From positions 1-64,000 of IMG/VR virus record IMGVR_UViG_3300044801_000206: a stretch of 64,000 bases of DNA. One strand, given 5' to 3'. Below, one piece after another: positions 34,487 through 43,724 of the stretch. A program made the position numbers and the translations under genes. The notes below the pieces were generated by a model. The model had not been told where the DNA came from and did no database searches. It saw only the letters and a list, made by a program, of their open reading frames with translations. Each line of letters starts with the position of its first letter. Within the stretch, counting starts at the first letter, position 1. The DNA is from a virus.

Positions 34487-37400
34487 TTATTGCCACTCGA
34501 CCCAGAAAACGACCGACCCGCCACTGCTGAGGACTTCGTAATAATTACCAGGAAGCACCCAGAAAGAGACTGCAAAATCCGCGGCAGCGCTAATACTCAG
34601 GTTACTCGTGATTGCGGTTTCCGGACCACTAGTCGGCGTGGCCGAGGAATTCGAATATACCTGGATGATGTTGTTTGACGTCACGTCGACGGTCACCGAG
34701 GCGTAGATCGCGCAGCCCGTGTTGTTTTGGTAGACCGTGCTCAGCGCGCGCGAAGACGTTGGCGTGCCAAACCAGGGATTTGCCTGTGTCTGCTGGCTGA
34801 TGCCCGCACACGAAGTAGAACTGGATAGCGTGCCCGAGGAATTGGCCTGCAAGAAGCGGGAGCCGCTGCCCGCCAGTTGGCCAACCGTGACGGAACCGGT
34901 AGCCGAAATAACTACAGGTGAGCCGCCAGCGAACAGACCGCCAACTAGATTAAGTGCCCCGGTACTGTCTCCCCAAATCCCGGTGTAATGAAGGCTCCCT
35001 CCAGTGTCTCTAGCGGTGAACCAAATTGGCTGAGAAATTCCGTTGTTTCCATCGCAATAGCCGCCTGATACCAATGTGCATGGTCCGGCATTGTCCAATT
35101 GAATACCAGCGACCGCTACTCCTTCTAGAGAGTGGAAGCCCCATGTCCAGGGAAGCGTATGCCATCCAGTCTTGGTCGCTGGCTGTGTTCCTCCGTCCGC
35201 AGCACCGACCGTATACCCAGAAATATTATTCATGAAGCTCTGGATACCGCCATACGCGAAGAAAGCGCCCATGTTGTTGGTGTGGTTTGGGTCGAATCCA
35301 TTAGAGATGTCCGATTCGATTCCAATGCCGCCGCCGCCTGAATAATAGTTTGAGGTGCCGTTATAGATCGTGTAATTTGAAATACTAGCGGGAGTTGAGG
35401 AGCCGGTACATCCAGAGCAAAGAGTCCATCCGCCAGACACGGTGGCTACTTTGGTAGAGCCGTTATAGGCCGTCACAGTGCCGGTTGAAGAAACCTGGGT
35501 GGTGCCGTTGTCCCAGGTCGCTAGGATGGTCATACCATTGTAGATATTGGTCGTCGCACTGTCATAGGTAGCGAGTGTCAGGCTCGTGCTGGCGCTGGCC
35601 TGTGATACTCCATTGGTAGCACCAGTGGCTTGACCATTGAAGACTTGCGTTACAATTCCCCAACCTTTAGAGTTGTTGGCTCCCATACTCGCGGAAGGCT
35701 GGAAAGCTGTGGCCGTGCTGCTTCCTGAAAGGGAGATGGCGACCACTCCGATACATGGATATCCAAACCCGTTTGAAGTGCTTGATGGGACCACGCACAA
35801 CGCTTGCAGCGCTGAGGATTGAGGATCATTGGATGATGTCGTCCCAAACATGCCATGAAATGCGTTTGCATAAGAGGAATACCAACTCGCCGGGGTTCCA
35901 TAGTTGATTTGCAGCGCGAAATTATCGGTAGTCCACGTTCCAGCCGAAGACAAAGTCGCTGGCGCGCTCAGCCCCGTTATAGATTGGCACCCTATTAAAT
36001 GGGATGTTTGGTTATATGAAAGAGCGTGCGACCCATCCCCGCAATTGCTGCCACCATTAATTTGATAATACCCTACCGTGTTTGAGGAGGTTAGGATCGG
36101 TAGAGAATCAAAACTGGCCGCTGTATTTGGATACGAGACCCCGTTAACTTTCAGGTTTGTGACGCTGTTCGAACCGCTGGTCTGCGCATCGCCGGATAAT
36201 TCCGCCGCTGTGAATGTTGAGGCACCGCCACGGAGGAGGCCCGTCAAAGTGGATTTTGTGCCGGTCCCGCCTTGGTTCACCGGCAAAGCGTTTGTCAAGG
36301 TCGTTGAAACCACCGTGAAGTTCGGGCTGGAAAACGTCACATCACCGCCAGCCGTGAAGCCTGCCAGCGAGCCGCTGCTATTGACTTGGATCTGGCCGCT
36401 GCTCCCTGCGGCGCCTCCAACCGGCGTGGTCCAGGAGGGAACGCCTGAAGCTGTTTCTTGTAACCATTGCGTTCCGCTATTGTTGCCCGACAAGTGGGTC
36501 CAGGTCGAACCATTCCAATAAACGACATCGCCTGCCCGAGTTGCGGTAGGGAATAGGCTTGTGAGTGCCGCCGAAGCAGTGATTGCGGCCGTGCCTCCCT
36601 GTGCAATTGGCAAGGCGGAGGCTAAATGCGTCACCGTGACTTGGCTTGATGTGTTGATGTCCGTCCCGGTCAAGGCAATTGAGTTGTTCACGTAGGCTGA
36701 GGTGATGGTGCTACAGGTTGGCGCCGCAATGCCTGAAATCGCCGTGACAGCTTGGCTAGAGCAAGTGGTGGCTGTATTCCCAGATCCCACGACTGCAACC
36801 GCTCCCACCATAGTTGAAGTGTTGTTGTAGCCCCATACCAAAGTGTGAACGGCAGTCGGCCCGGTGAAAGCCAGGTATCCATCACCGGTAGGTCCGGCCG
36901 CCGCGCCGGTGGGTAAGCGAAATCCGTTGCTGGTCGAGGCATTGATCATATTAAGGATTCCCGAACTGCCGGCAATCACGCTATGGGCCGAGGCGTTGAA
37001 CGTGAAATCGGATCCCATATCCGACACGGCGCTTCCGGTTGTCGCGTAATATGCCAAGTGGTTAGCTGTCCCAGGGTTCACCCCGCCGCCTCCGCCTCCG
37101 CCGCATGTCACGGTCGCGTCGATGAAATTCCCATTCGCATCGATCTGAACACAATCGCCTAATGTCAATGCCCCTGTAGTTGTGACAAACGTGGTGGTGT
37201 TGCCGCTCACCGTTCCCACGGAAGGCGCCGTGCCCGCCCCTCCTCCGATGACAGGCATATTGGCCGTCAAGGCACCGGAACTGGCCCAAGCGGTCGCGCT
37301 AGAGAAATACGGGATACCGCCGGACGTTCCGGCCACCGTGATTGCAGGGGTTGTGGTGGGCGTTGCAACGGTCAGAAGCCCCCCGGTAAACCCGACAGTA

Positions 37401-39964
37401 GTCACCGTCCCGGTGGTAGTTGAGAGCGTGCCGGAGGTGGGGAAGGTCACCGCCGTGTTGCCGCTCAGAGTGATTCCCAGCGTGTAATTGCCGGTGAACG
37501 TGATGGTATTGCTGACACCGTTAGCTACCCCGGTGCCCCCATAGACTGGCCCCACCACAGATCCATTCCAGGTGCCCCCGGTGATGACGCCCATCGCGGA
37601 GAGGGGCAGATAAGAGGAACTGAGAGACGAGCATGTCGGCGCCGCAACTCCCGAGACCGCCGTCACGACTTGGTTGGAGCATGTCGTTGCTGAGTTAGTG
37701 CCGGTAGCCGCCGCCGCACTGACGATCGTAGTGCCGTTCGAGCCATGCACCAGGGCGTGGGTTGTGATGTTGAATGCCAGGAAATCATCAGCCGTCGGAG
37801 CCGCGCCGGCCGCCGCTGGGATCTTTAACCCCGCAGTGGGAGAGGCCGCGCTCATATCGAAGATGGCCGAACTCACGCCACTCAAGGTATGCGTATTGAA
37901 TGTGAAATCCGTACCCATGTCGGCCAATTGCGTTGAACTGCTGGCGTAAATCAAATGGCCGCCCGTCAACGAGGTCGGATAGGCGATAGTGGAGAATCCC
38001 GGATTGGCCGAGGCGCCGGCACCGAGGAGCGGCATGTTGGCCGCCCCAGGCCCCACTCCGGTCATCGTCGTCCCGGAAGCCCACACGCCGACTTGGTATT
38101 GCGCCGGGCTGCCGGAGGTGGACATATTGCCGCCGCTACCGGTGTTGGTTAATGTGCCGGCGGAGAAGTTCAGGCCTGTCCCAACCGTCACATTCGAGAA
38201 TCCCCCTGCGCCGTTTCCATAAAGGATTGCTGCACCGGAAGTGGCTGGTGCATAGTCGGTGCCGGAACCGGCCGTGGACGGGGTTGCTACACTCCCAGAG
38301 ACCGTGATCTTGACCAATCCGGTAGAGAGCAGTCCAAGGTTTACGGCATTCGCCGGAGCGTTCGCGCTGCTAGCCGTCCAGTAGGTCCCGAGAGCATTGG
38401 CGCCGCTGCCACCGGTACCGCAGGGTGATCCCACGTCGATCAGACCCACTGCCCCCCAAGCAACGCAGTTGCCGGAAGTGCCGAGGGCGGATGCAGCAAC
38501 CGGCCTTGTCCCGCTGCCCCACACATTCAAGGTAATGGTGTTCGACGTATTGACCAGAGGCGTCGTGAACGTCAGCGCCGGCCCATAAGAAGTCGCATCA
38601 AAACTCCACGCCGAGCCAGTGTACCGCAGGTTGCCGGCGGCCAATACAGGCAGCGCCACACCTTTTAGCCCATTAATCGTTAACGATGGGCTGATGCTGG
38701 TTGTGCCATTGGCGGTTCCGGAGGCATCCCCTCCGGCTGTCCAGGTGATGCTCTGATTCGCTGTCAAATATGTAGCCGAATCAAAGGTCCAAGCGCCCCC
38801 GGTATACCGCAGGTTGCCTGTAGCCAGCGATGGCAATGAAACTCCCTTAATCCCTGCCACAGTGAACGATGGAGAAATGCTGGTTGTCCCGGAAGCTGAT
38901 CCGGAAAGATCCCCGCCAGCCGTAAAAGTGATTGACTGGTTGGCCGTGATGTATCCCGGCCCGTTCGTGAAACTTGAAAGGTTCGTTGGGAATGTGGCCA
39001 AAGTCAGATCCCCGCGGAAGTACTGCGCCGTAGTCCCGGTCGTAATCAATGTCTGATAAGCAGTCCCATCGAGTGCCCAAGCAGACCCGCTGTATCGTAG
39101 ATTGCCTGCCGTCAAATTCGGTAGCGCCACACCCTTTAACCCCGTCACAGTTAAAGACGGGCTGATCGAAGTTGTCCCCGAAGCTGAACCGGAAGCATCC
39201 CCTCCCGCAGTCCACGTAATTGACTGATTCGCAGTGAGGTAACCAGGGCCATTCGTGAAGCTGGATAGGCTCGTTGGGAAAGTCGCCAGCGATAAATCCC
39301 CGCGGAAATATTGCGCAGTCGTGCCGGTTGTGATCGGAGATTGATAGAGCCCTGACATAGCTGCTTGGGCGCGGGAACCTGTAAAGTAAAGATTCGACCC
39401 TTCCGGAACATTCGTAGTATTGATCGTCGGCAAGTCAGCCAGAACCATAGACCGCAGTGCTGCGGTTGCAGTGGAACTGCCACTGGGATTCGTCGCCAGG
39501 ATGAGGTTCGGGAGTCCGCTTGGCAACCCACCACCACCACCTCCACCGGAGCCTGGATTCAAATACAGCCCATTCTGTGCGGTGTACGTTCCAACAGCAC
39601 TCCCCGTGATGACGATCTGTATAAACTGCGCTGGAGAGAACGGCGGGTCCGTGGCAATCGCGACTGCCGGGCTGCTGCCCTGGTTGATCGAAGCCCCTGA
39701 TCCATAACTGCTCCAAGGGCCGGTGCAAGAAGTATTCGAATACTGGAGTGTCACCGTCCACGAGCCGGAGCCCTGCGCGGCGAATGCGTGATAAGTGTTT
39801 TGGCGTAGAAATTGACTGCGGTTATCAACCGTATTTGCGCCGCATTCGCCGGCCCAAGAACTGCTGATGCCGGCGATATTCGTAATTAGCAGACCTTGCG
39901 GACTCGTCTGTGCCAGCACAGTGCTGGCCAAAACAAGCCCTGCGAATACCTTCCACAGTTTCAA
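34487..39964 (-). CDS. Very large secreted fibre-like protein
   Basis: A 1825-residue protein starting at TTG 39964, overlapping the lysozyme stop. It begins with a Sec signal peptide (M-K-L-W-K-V-F-A-G-L-V-L-A-S-T-V-L-A-Q). The rest is Gly/Ser/Thr/Asn-rich beta structure with near-repeats such as T-A-Q-Y-F-R-G-D-L and S-F-T-N-G-P-G-Y-L-T-A-N-Q-S-I (about residues 205-440). Such sequence is typical of phage fibres, but a signal peptide is not. The C-terminal 350 residues are less repetitive and may be a binding head. Confidence 0.75.
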   Translation of the reverse strand: MKLWKVFAGLVLASTVLAQTSPQGLLITNIAGISSSWAGECGANTVDNRSQFLRQNTYHAFAAQGSGSWTVTLQYSNTSCTGPWSSYGSGASINQGSSPAVAIATDPPFSPAQFIQIVITGSAVGTYTAQNGLYLNPGSGGGGGGGLPSGLPNLILATNPSGSSTATAALRSMVLADLPTINTTNVPEGSNLYFTGSRAQAAMSGLYQSPITTGTTAQYFRGDLSLATFPTSLSSFTNGPGYLTANQSITWTAGGDASGSASGTTSISPSLTVTGLKGVALPNLTAGNLRYSGSAWALDGTAYQTLITTGTTAQYFRGDLTLATFPTNLSSFTNGPGYITANQSITFTAGGDLSGSASGTTSISPSFTVAGIKGVSLPSLATGNLRYTGGAWTFDSATYLTANQSITWTAGGDASGTANGTTSISPSLTINGLKGVALPVLAAGNLRYTGSAWSFDATSYGPALTFTTPLVNTSNTITLNVWGSGTRPVAASALGTSGNCVAWGAVGLIDVGSPCGTGGSGANALGTYWTASSANAPANAVNLGLLSTGLVKITVSGSVATPSTAGSGTDYAPATSGAAILYGNGAGGFSNVTVGTGLNFSAGTLTNTGSGGNMSTSGSPAQYQVGVWASGTTMTGVGPGAANMPLLGAGASANPGFSTIAYPTSLTGGHLIYASSSTQLADMGTDFTFNTHTLSGVSSAIFDMSAASPTAGLKIPAAAGAAPTADDFLAFNITTHALVHGSNGTTIVSAAAATGTNSATTCSNQVVTAVSGVAAPTCSSLSSSYLPLSAMGVITGGTWNGSVVGPVYGGTGVANGVSNTITFTGNYTLGITLSGNTAVTFPTSGTLSTTTGTVTTVGFTGGLLTVATPTTTPAITVAGTSGGIPYFSSATAWASSGALTANMPVIGGGAGTAPSVGTVSGNTTTFVTTTGALTLGDCVQIDANGNFIDATVTCGGGGGGGVNPGTANHLAYYATTGSAVSDMGSDFTFNASAHSVIAGSSGILNMINASTSNGFRLPTGAAAGPTGDGYLAFTGPTAVHTLVWGYNNTSTMVGAVAVVGSGNTATTCSSQAVTAISGIAAPTCSTITSAYVNNSIALTGTDINTSSQVTVTHLASALPIAQGGTAAITASAALTSLFPTATRAGDVVYWNGSTWTHLSGNNSGTQWLQETASGVPSWTTPVGGAAGSSGQIQVNSSGSLAGFTAGGDVTFSSPNFTVVSTTLTNALPVNQGGTGTKSTLTGLLRGGASTFTAAELSGDAQTSGSNSVTNLKVNGVSYPNTAASFDSLPILTSSNTVGYYQINGGSNCGDGSHALSYNQTSHLIGCQSITGLSAPATLSSAGTWTTDNFALQINYGTPASWYSSYANAFHGMFGTTSSNDPQSSALQALCVVPSSTSNGFGYPCIGVVAISLSGSSTATAFQPSASMGANNSKGWGIVTQVFNGQATGATNGVSQASASTSLTLATYDSATTNIYNGMTILATWDNGTTQVSSTGTVTAYNGSTKVATVSGGWTLCSGCTGSSTPASISNYTIYNGTSNYYSGGGGIGIESDISNGFDPNHTNNMGAFFAYGGIQSFMNNISGYTVGAADGGTQPATKTGWHTLPWTWGFHSLEGVAVAGIQLDNAGPCTLVSGGYCDGNNGISQPIWFTARDTGGSLHYTGIWGDSTGALNLVGGLFAGGSPVVISATGSVTVGQLAGSGSRFLQANSSGTLSSSTSCAGISQQTQANPWFGTPTSSRALSTVYQNNTGCAIYASVTVDVTSNNIIQVYSNSSATPTSGPETAITSNLSISAAADFAVSFWVLPGNYYEVLSSGGSVVFWVEWQ

Positions 39965-40446
39965 GCGGCCTCCTCGTATACGGGAGTATTGAATAACGCA
40001 GCCTCTGCGATGCGCCGCGCTTTTAGCCCTGGCAACTCAACCACACTGCCGTTCACCAGGGCATGGTCCATGTCCAGGAACTGCACGGCGGCATCCTGTA
40101 AATTCCCACTCACCAAATCTTTCCACATCTTCGGCGCCTTCCGAGGCAATGCGCGTGCTCCCCCCAAAAGGTTGAAGGATAAAGAGGCTAACGAATCAAA
40201 TTGATTCTGGTTGATCGGAGCCCCGCTAGGCAGTATCGAAATGAGCGTGTTCGCCACATAGCTAAGGTCCTCTTGCAAGAACGCTTCGGCTTGGTCTTCC
40301 GTGATCTGCTGGCCTTGCCGTACCATGTCGGTGTGGCCCCATCCGATTGTCCAGCAACCGGCCGGGCAGAGATAGGCGGTTAGATAGAGTCCTTCAAATC
40401 TCTTCACCAGTGCAACGCAGGCATCGGAATAGCTGCTAATCGTCAT
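39961..40446 (-). CDS. Endolysin, phage lysozyme (GH24 type)
   Basis: A 161-residue muramidase that would cut peptidoglycan glycan strands at lysis. The start is ATG 40446 with GAGGAG ten bases upstream, inside the end of the previous gene; a TTG two codons earlier is possible. The catalytic pattern is seen early: K-R-F-E-G (Glu), then Y-L-C-P-A-G-x-W-T-I-G-W-G-H-T. Later blocks N-Q-N-Q-F-D-S-L-A-S-L-S-F-N and R-R-x-A-E-A-A-L-F fit the family. No signal peptide, so it would need the holin. Confidence 0.92.
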   Translation of the reverse strand: MTISSYSDACVALVKRFEGLYLTAYLCPAGCWTIGWGHTDMVRQGQQITEDQAEAFLQEDLSYVANTLISILPSGAPINQNQFDSLASLSFNLLGGARALPRKAPKMWKDLVSGNLQDAAVQFLDMDHALVNGSVVELPGLKARRIAEAALFNTPVYEEAA

Positions 40447-41146
40447 CTTCAAGAAGCTCCTCGCGAGCGATGGAATCTGCCAAACTCATCGCTTCCAACC
40501 ACCTGGCGCGACAATAGGCTGCTCTTTGCAAATCCCTGCATTCGGAATCTGCGCTAAAAACCTGTTCCAACACGCCATAGACCAGATAGTGAGAAAAACT
40601 GTCTGGCACGCATTGCAACAGCACTGGGTTACCGAAGCCATCCAGGATAGTCCAAGCGGTGATGTCCGGTGCCGCCGGTCCTACCATGGTCAAATTCCGA
40701 TCAGCCGGGAAGAAGTCATCGTACTGGCCAATCGGCGGCGTGCTCCCTGAATAGATCACCCCGTTATAGTCCGGCATCGGGAACATTTCGACCATCTTCG
40801 GCGCAAGGTTGTCTTCATGCCACTGCTTGGGGCACCCTTGTCGCTTGCGCCACTCAAAGTGCCCAGTTGTGAGATCTGCCTCAGCGACCTTCTCAATGAG
40901 TTTCCCGCTGACGAAACAAAGTTCCGGCTTCATCACATCATCGGGGACTGCATACTGGGGGGCCCCGGCCTTGAGTGGCGTTGTGAATATATTCTTGTAG
41001 AGCGCTGCGCGCTGAGTGAAGTCCAAGATGACAACTCCCAGGATGTCCAGGAACTGCTGTTGAGTGAACAAGCCGAGGGTGAAACCGTTGTCCTCTAAAA
41101 GTGCGAGGCAGCACTGCGAATAGATCGTCCCTACGCTGACACTCAT
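40436..41146 (-). CDS. Head-tail connector-like protein
   Basis: A 236-residue protein. Its ATG overlaps the stop of the upstream gene (ATGA). The opening S-V-G-T-I-Y-S-Q-C-C-L-A-L-L-E-D-N-G-F-T and the middle F-T-Q-R-A-A-L-Y-K-N-I-F look like a helical adaptor domain. The C-terminus is Asp/Glu-rich and runs into the lysozyme start. Position between capsid and lysis genes suggests a role in neck assembly; the family is not recognised. Confidence 0.7.
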   Translation of the reverse strand: MSVSVGTIYSQCCLALLEDNGFTLGLFTQQQFLDILGVVILDFTQRAALYKNIFTTPLKAGAPQYAVPDDVMKPELCFVSGKLIEKVAEADLTTGHFEWRKRQGCPKQWHEDNLAPKMVEMFPMPDYNGVIYSGSTPPIGQYDDFFPADRNLTMVGPAAPDITAWTILDGFGNPVLLQCVPDSFSHYLVYGVLEQVFSADSECRDLQRAAYCRARWLEAMSLADSIAREELLEDDD

Positions 41147-41814
41147 GGCGCCACCTGCTGTACCGGTGGTGCCTGTTGGCGCGGCCCGAGAAGCGCATAC
41201 TTGGGAGCCTTGAAACTTTCGTAACGCAGCCGCTGACGAACCTTATCGTAGAACTCGTTCAGTTCGATTGAGCCATCGGCGAAGATTTTGCCCCCGACTT
41301 TCAGCGGCATCCGGTGAGCGCAGTACGCCGTAATCAGTTCCACGTACTCGTTCTCAATCACCAAAACGTCGGTGGGGTTGACCAGAAGCGGTGGCTCACC
41401 AAGGCCCGTAATTGTGAGATCGTTCCCTCCAACTGAGTCGATCGGGTTGATGACGAACTGGCCGATCCCGATAGACGCCCAATAGTCCACCCGTCCATAC
41501 GAAAGCGTAGTCGCTGTAGCCCAATTGCGGCGCTGCCGGGCCAAGTTTCTCAGGGTAGTTTTCTGAAGCTGCCGCCCTTCGAATGAAATCAGGATAGGCA
41601 CCAACATGCCCGCAGGCGTGTTGTAGACGAGTTTATCGGCTACGGTAAAGCCAGCAAGATGTAAAGTGTTGCGAAAGAATCCCGTGAACAGCGAAGTGGT
41701 GCGCACTGCCTCGTTGATTACGTAGTCAACTTCAGGCAGCGTATACAGACTTGTGTTCTGGTCAAGCCTGTCGAGAGCCATCTGTCGAAGCGTACTGAGA
41801 GTAAAACTCGGCAT
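41143..41814 (-). CDS. Head-tail connector-like protein
   Basis: A 223-residue protein that opens F-T-L-S-T-L-R-Q-M-A-L-D-R-L-D, followed by E-V-D-Y-V-I-N-E-A-V, a pattern often seen in phage neck/adaptor proteins that start with two helices. The C-terminal half has N-E-F-Y-D-K-V-R-Q-R-L-R-Y-E. It lies next to a 236-residue protein of similar kind and is coupled to it by an ATGA overlap. Structural role inferred. Confidence 0.7.
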   Translation of the reverse strand: MPSFTLSTLRQMALDRLDQNTSLYTLPEVDYVINEAVRTTSLFTGFFRNTLHLAGFTVADKLVYNTPAGMLVPILISFEGRQLQKTTLRNLARQRRNWATATTLSYGRVDYWASIGIGQFVINPIDSVGGNDLTITGLGEPPLLVNPTDVLVIENEYVELITAYCAHRMPLKVGGKIFADGSIELNEFYDKVRQRLRYESFKAPKYALLGPRQQAPPVQQVAP

Positions 41815-41861
41815 GCGCTATTCACTTTTCAAATCATTCTGCCGGCGGTAACTGGTTGTTG

Positions 41862-43003
41862 GGTAGTGGGTCACTTTGGCCCTTCTGCCGAAACGCCGAC
41901 AACGCTCCTACCGAGCGCGTTCTCGCCTAAAGCGAGAATATTGATGGCCGCGTTGTGATCACGGTTCAAGGATAACCCGCAATGCGGGCATTCATGCCAG
42001 CGATCCGCTAGTCCCTTCGGAACTGTCTCACCACATCGGCTACATCTCTGCGTCGTACCCCTGGGATTCACTGCCACAACATAGCGCCCGGCGCGTTCGG
42101 CCTTGTACGCAAGGTGGAACAGGAGTTGCCCCCAAGCAGCATCTAAAATACTTTTGGCAAGGTATCCCTTCACCATGTTCGAAATCTTCAAATCTTCATG
42201 CGCGATTAGGTCGTAGCGTGCTACCAGAGCCTTCGAAACGTGGTGGCAGAAGTTCTTACGAGCGTCGGCCATCCGCTGATACGCGCGGCGCGTTTGCTCT
42301 TTAGCACGGAGCCGATTCTTACTGCCGCGTTTCTTCCGCGCCAGATTCTTTTGCGCCCGCGCGATCCGCTGTACATGCTGCCGGATGAAGCGCGGATTGG
42401 GAATCTCGCTACCATCCGATAATGTGGCAAAGGTGGTCAACCCAACGTCAATGCCTACAGGATGCGACACAACACATTTCCCTGGCGCTGGGCCAATGTC
42501 GCACGTCACACGCCCCACCCATTTCTTGCCAACCAGTTTGATTGTGGCCTGCTTGATAGTTCCTTTTATCTCCTGGTGCGCCTTGAATCGCACATGGCCC
42601 AGATTCGGAACCAGCACTGCGTCACCGTGAATTCGTGGGCTATGCCACGCGAATGATGTGTAGCGGTCCACCGACCGGAAACGCGGGAATCCAGGATCCT
42701 CACCGCTTTTGCAACGGCGGAAGAACGCTTTGAATGCCCGGTCGATCCGCCGTAGAGGTTCACGTTGAATGTCTGATGCGATCACGGAAAACTGTGGATC
42801 TTCACGTAGACGCGCCAATTCCGCGCACTGGTCGTATAGGCTGATGCTTTTGTGTTGAAGTTTCCAAGCGTCCCGGCGTTCCTGGAGAGCCGCGTTGTAC
42901 GTTTCCTGCGAGTCCAACAGAATACGCGCGAACGCTTCCTTCTGCTTCCGCGTCGGCTTCAATCGCAACTCGTAAGATCGCATCATTCAAACTGACCCAC
43001 TAC
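41862..43003 (-). mobile_element. tnpB-only element with inverted ends and flanking direct repeats
   Basis: A very compact element: about 17 bp before the tnpB ATG and about 10 bp after its stop. The two ends form a 15-bp inverted repeat with one mismatch (41863-41877 and 42989-43003, core GTAGTGGGTCA). ACTGGTTGTTG occurs on both sides (41851-41861 and 43002-43012), so the insertion has an 11-bp flanking direct repeat. It sits in the last codons of the holin-like gene: removing it restores a frame ending N-N-Q-L-P-P-A-E. Confidence 0.8.
41871..42986 (-). CDS. tnpB: RNA-guided nuclease TnpB (solo)
   Basis: A 371-residue TnpB from a third family, without a tnpA. RuvC residues are complete: G-I-D-V-G-L (Asp), A-H-E-D-L (Glu), L-N-R-D-H-N (Asp). 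The zinc ribbon is C-S-R-C ... C-P-H-C. ATG 42986 is used (a second ATG follows at once). The last 70 bp contain the hairpin TTCTCGC-CTAAA-GCGAGAA, probably part of the omega RNA. A detached copy of this end is at 48569-48650. It needs a TnpA in trans to move. Confidence 0.92.
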   Translation of the reverse strand: MMRSYELRLKPTRKQKEAFARILLDSQETYNAALQERRDAWKLQHKSISLYDQCAELARLREDPQFSVIASDIQREPLRRIDRAFKAFFRRCKSGEDPGFPRFRSVDRYTSFAWHSPRIHGDAVLVPNLGHVRFKAHQEIKGTIKQATIKLVGKKWVGRVTCDIGPAPGKCVVSHPVGIDVGLTTFATLSDGSEIPNPRFIRQHVQRIARAQKNLARKKRGSKNRLRAKEQTRRAYQRMADARKNFCHHVSKALVARYDLIAHEDLKISNMVKGYLAKSILDAAWGQLLFHLAYKAERAGRYVVAVNPRGTTQRCSRCGETVPKGLADRWHECPHCGLSLNRDHNAAINILALGENALGRSVVGVSAEGPK

Positions 43004-43212
43004 TGGTTGTTGCCGGGAGGAAGATCCGGAGGCTTTGGAGTATGGCTTGTAATCTTCAACAACAATGCTCCGCTAATCCCTGTTGTCAGCCCAGCGACCG
43101 TCTGGTAAAACTGGCCATCAGTTTTGAACCACCACTCCGCGAAGAATAGAGCGACTGTGAAGAATATCAGCAGAGCCGCCAACAAAACCACCATCGGGTC
43201 GATCTTCTGCAC
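43000..43212 (-). CDS. Holin-like small membrane protein, 3' end hit by transposon
   Basis: A 70-residue protein with two hydrophobic segments (about residues 7-25, V-V-L-L-A-A-L-L-I-F-F-T-V-A-L-F-F, and about 38-53, V-A-G-L-T-T-G-I-S-G-A-L-L-L) and a polar Pro-rich tail. Size, topology and nearness to the lysozyme suggest a holin that forms membrane lesions. The TAG stop is formed at the junction with the tnpB element. In the uninterrupted sequence the protein would have five more residues. Confidence 0.65.
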   Translation of the reverse strand: MQKIDPMVVLLAALLIFFTVALFFAEWWFKTDGQFYQTVAGLTTGISGALLLKITSHTPKPPDLPPGNNQ

Positions 43213-43221
43213 AAACCCTCC

Positions 43222-43425
43222 TTACCGGCTGCCCCGCTTTGATACGCGAGAGGCCTTTTTGCGGCCAGCCGATGCCATGCGCTGAAACTCGCGTTTTCCG
43301 TACTTGTTTCTACCAATATTCGCAGCAACCGCTCCTGGATTCGACACTCCGCCTTTGCTGGCCAACTTCGCCTTGAGCGCCGCAAAGCGCCCGCCGCCAC
43401 CAACCGCCATACTCTTGTGCGCCAT
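43222..43425 (-). CDS. Small basic hypothetical protein
   Basis: A 67-residue protein rich in Gly, Lys and Arg (opening M-A-H-K-S-M-A-V-G-G-G-G-R). The block N-I-G-R-N-K-Y-G-K-R-E-F-Q-R-M-A resembles short basic phage proteins of unknown function that lie near lysis or neck genes. AAGGAG lies just before the ATG. Confidence 0.65.
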   Translation of the reverse strand: MAHKSMAVGGGGRFAALKAKLASKGGVSNPGAVAANIGRNKYGKREFQRMASAGRKKASRVSKRGSR

Positions 43426-43426
43426 C

Positions 43427-43705
43427 TTACTTCTCCTTTCTGCTTACGAACGCATCGCCGGGTTCGAAAGTCCGGGCTCCCATCCCTCCTAAAAGATTTT
43501 GGCCACGCTGAATGTCCGCGTGGTCCTCGTCACGTTGCGCCCAATCATCCGGGCCGATCTCGCCAGGATGATCTTCTCGCCATTTGCAGCGAGCCTCGCA
43601 CCGGTCCTGCGCCTCCGACATCGCCTGTAATGCAGGCTGACCTCCAGCGTGGTCCGGCTTCGTGTTCGGGCTTCCGTACGGCCCGCTGTCTGGTAGAATT
43701 GCCAT
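43427..43705 (-). CDS. Small charged hypothetical protein
   Basis: A 92-residue hydrophilic protein (opening M-A-I-L-P-D-S-G-P-Y-G), with a Cys/Arg/Glu-rich middle (D-R-C-E-A-R-C-K-W-R-E-D-H) and an acidic stretch. It ends one base before the next ATG, so translation is coupled. No family recognised. Confidence 0.65.
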   Translation of the reverse strand: MAILPDSGPYGSPNTKPDHAGGQPALQAMSEAQDRCEARCKWREDHPGEIGPDDWAQRDEDHADIQRGQNLLGGMGARTFEPGDAFVSRKEK

Positions 43706-43724
43706 CGTTAATCTCCTCTCTTAA

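Noticed and set aside
22596-39964. Diversity-generating retroelement acting on fibre genes
   Set aside because: No reverse transcriptase and no template/variable repeat pair with A-specific differences was found.
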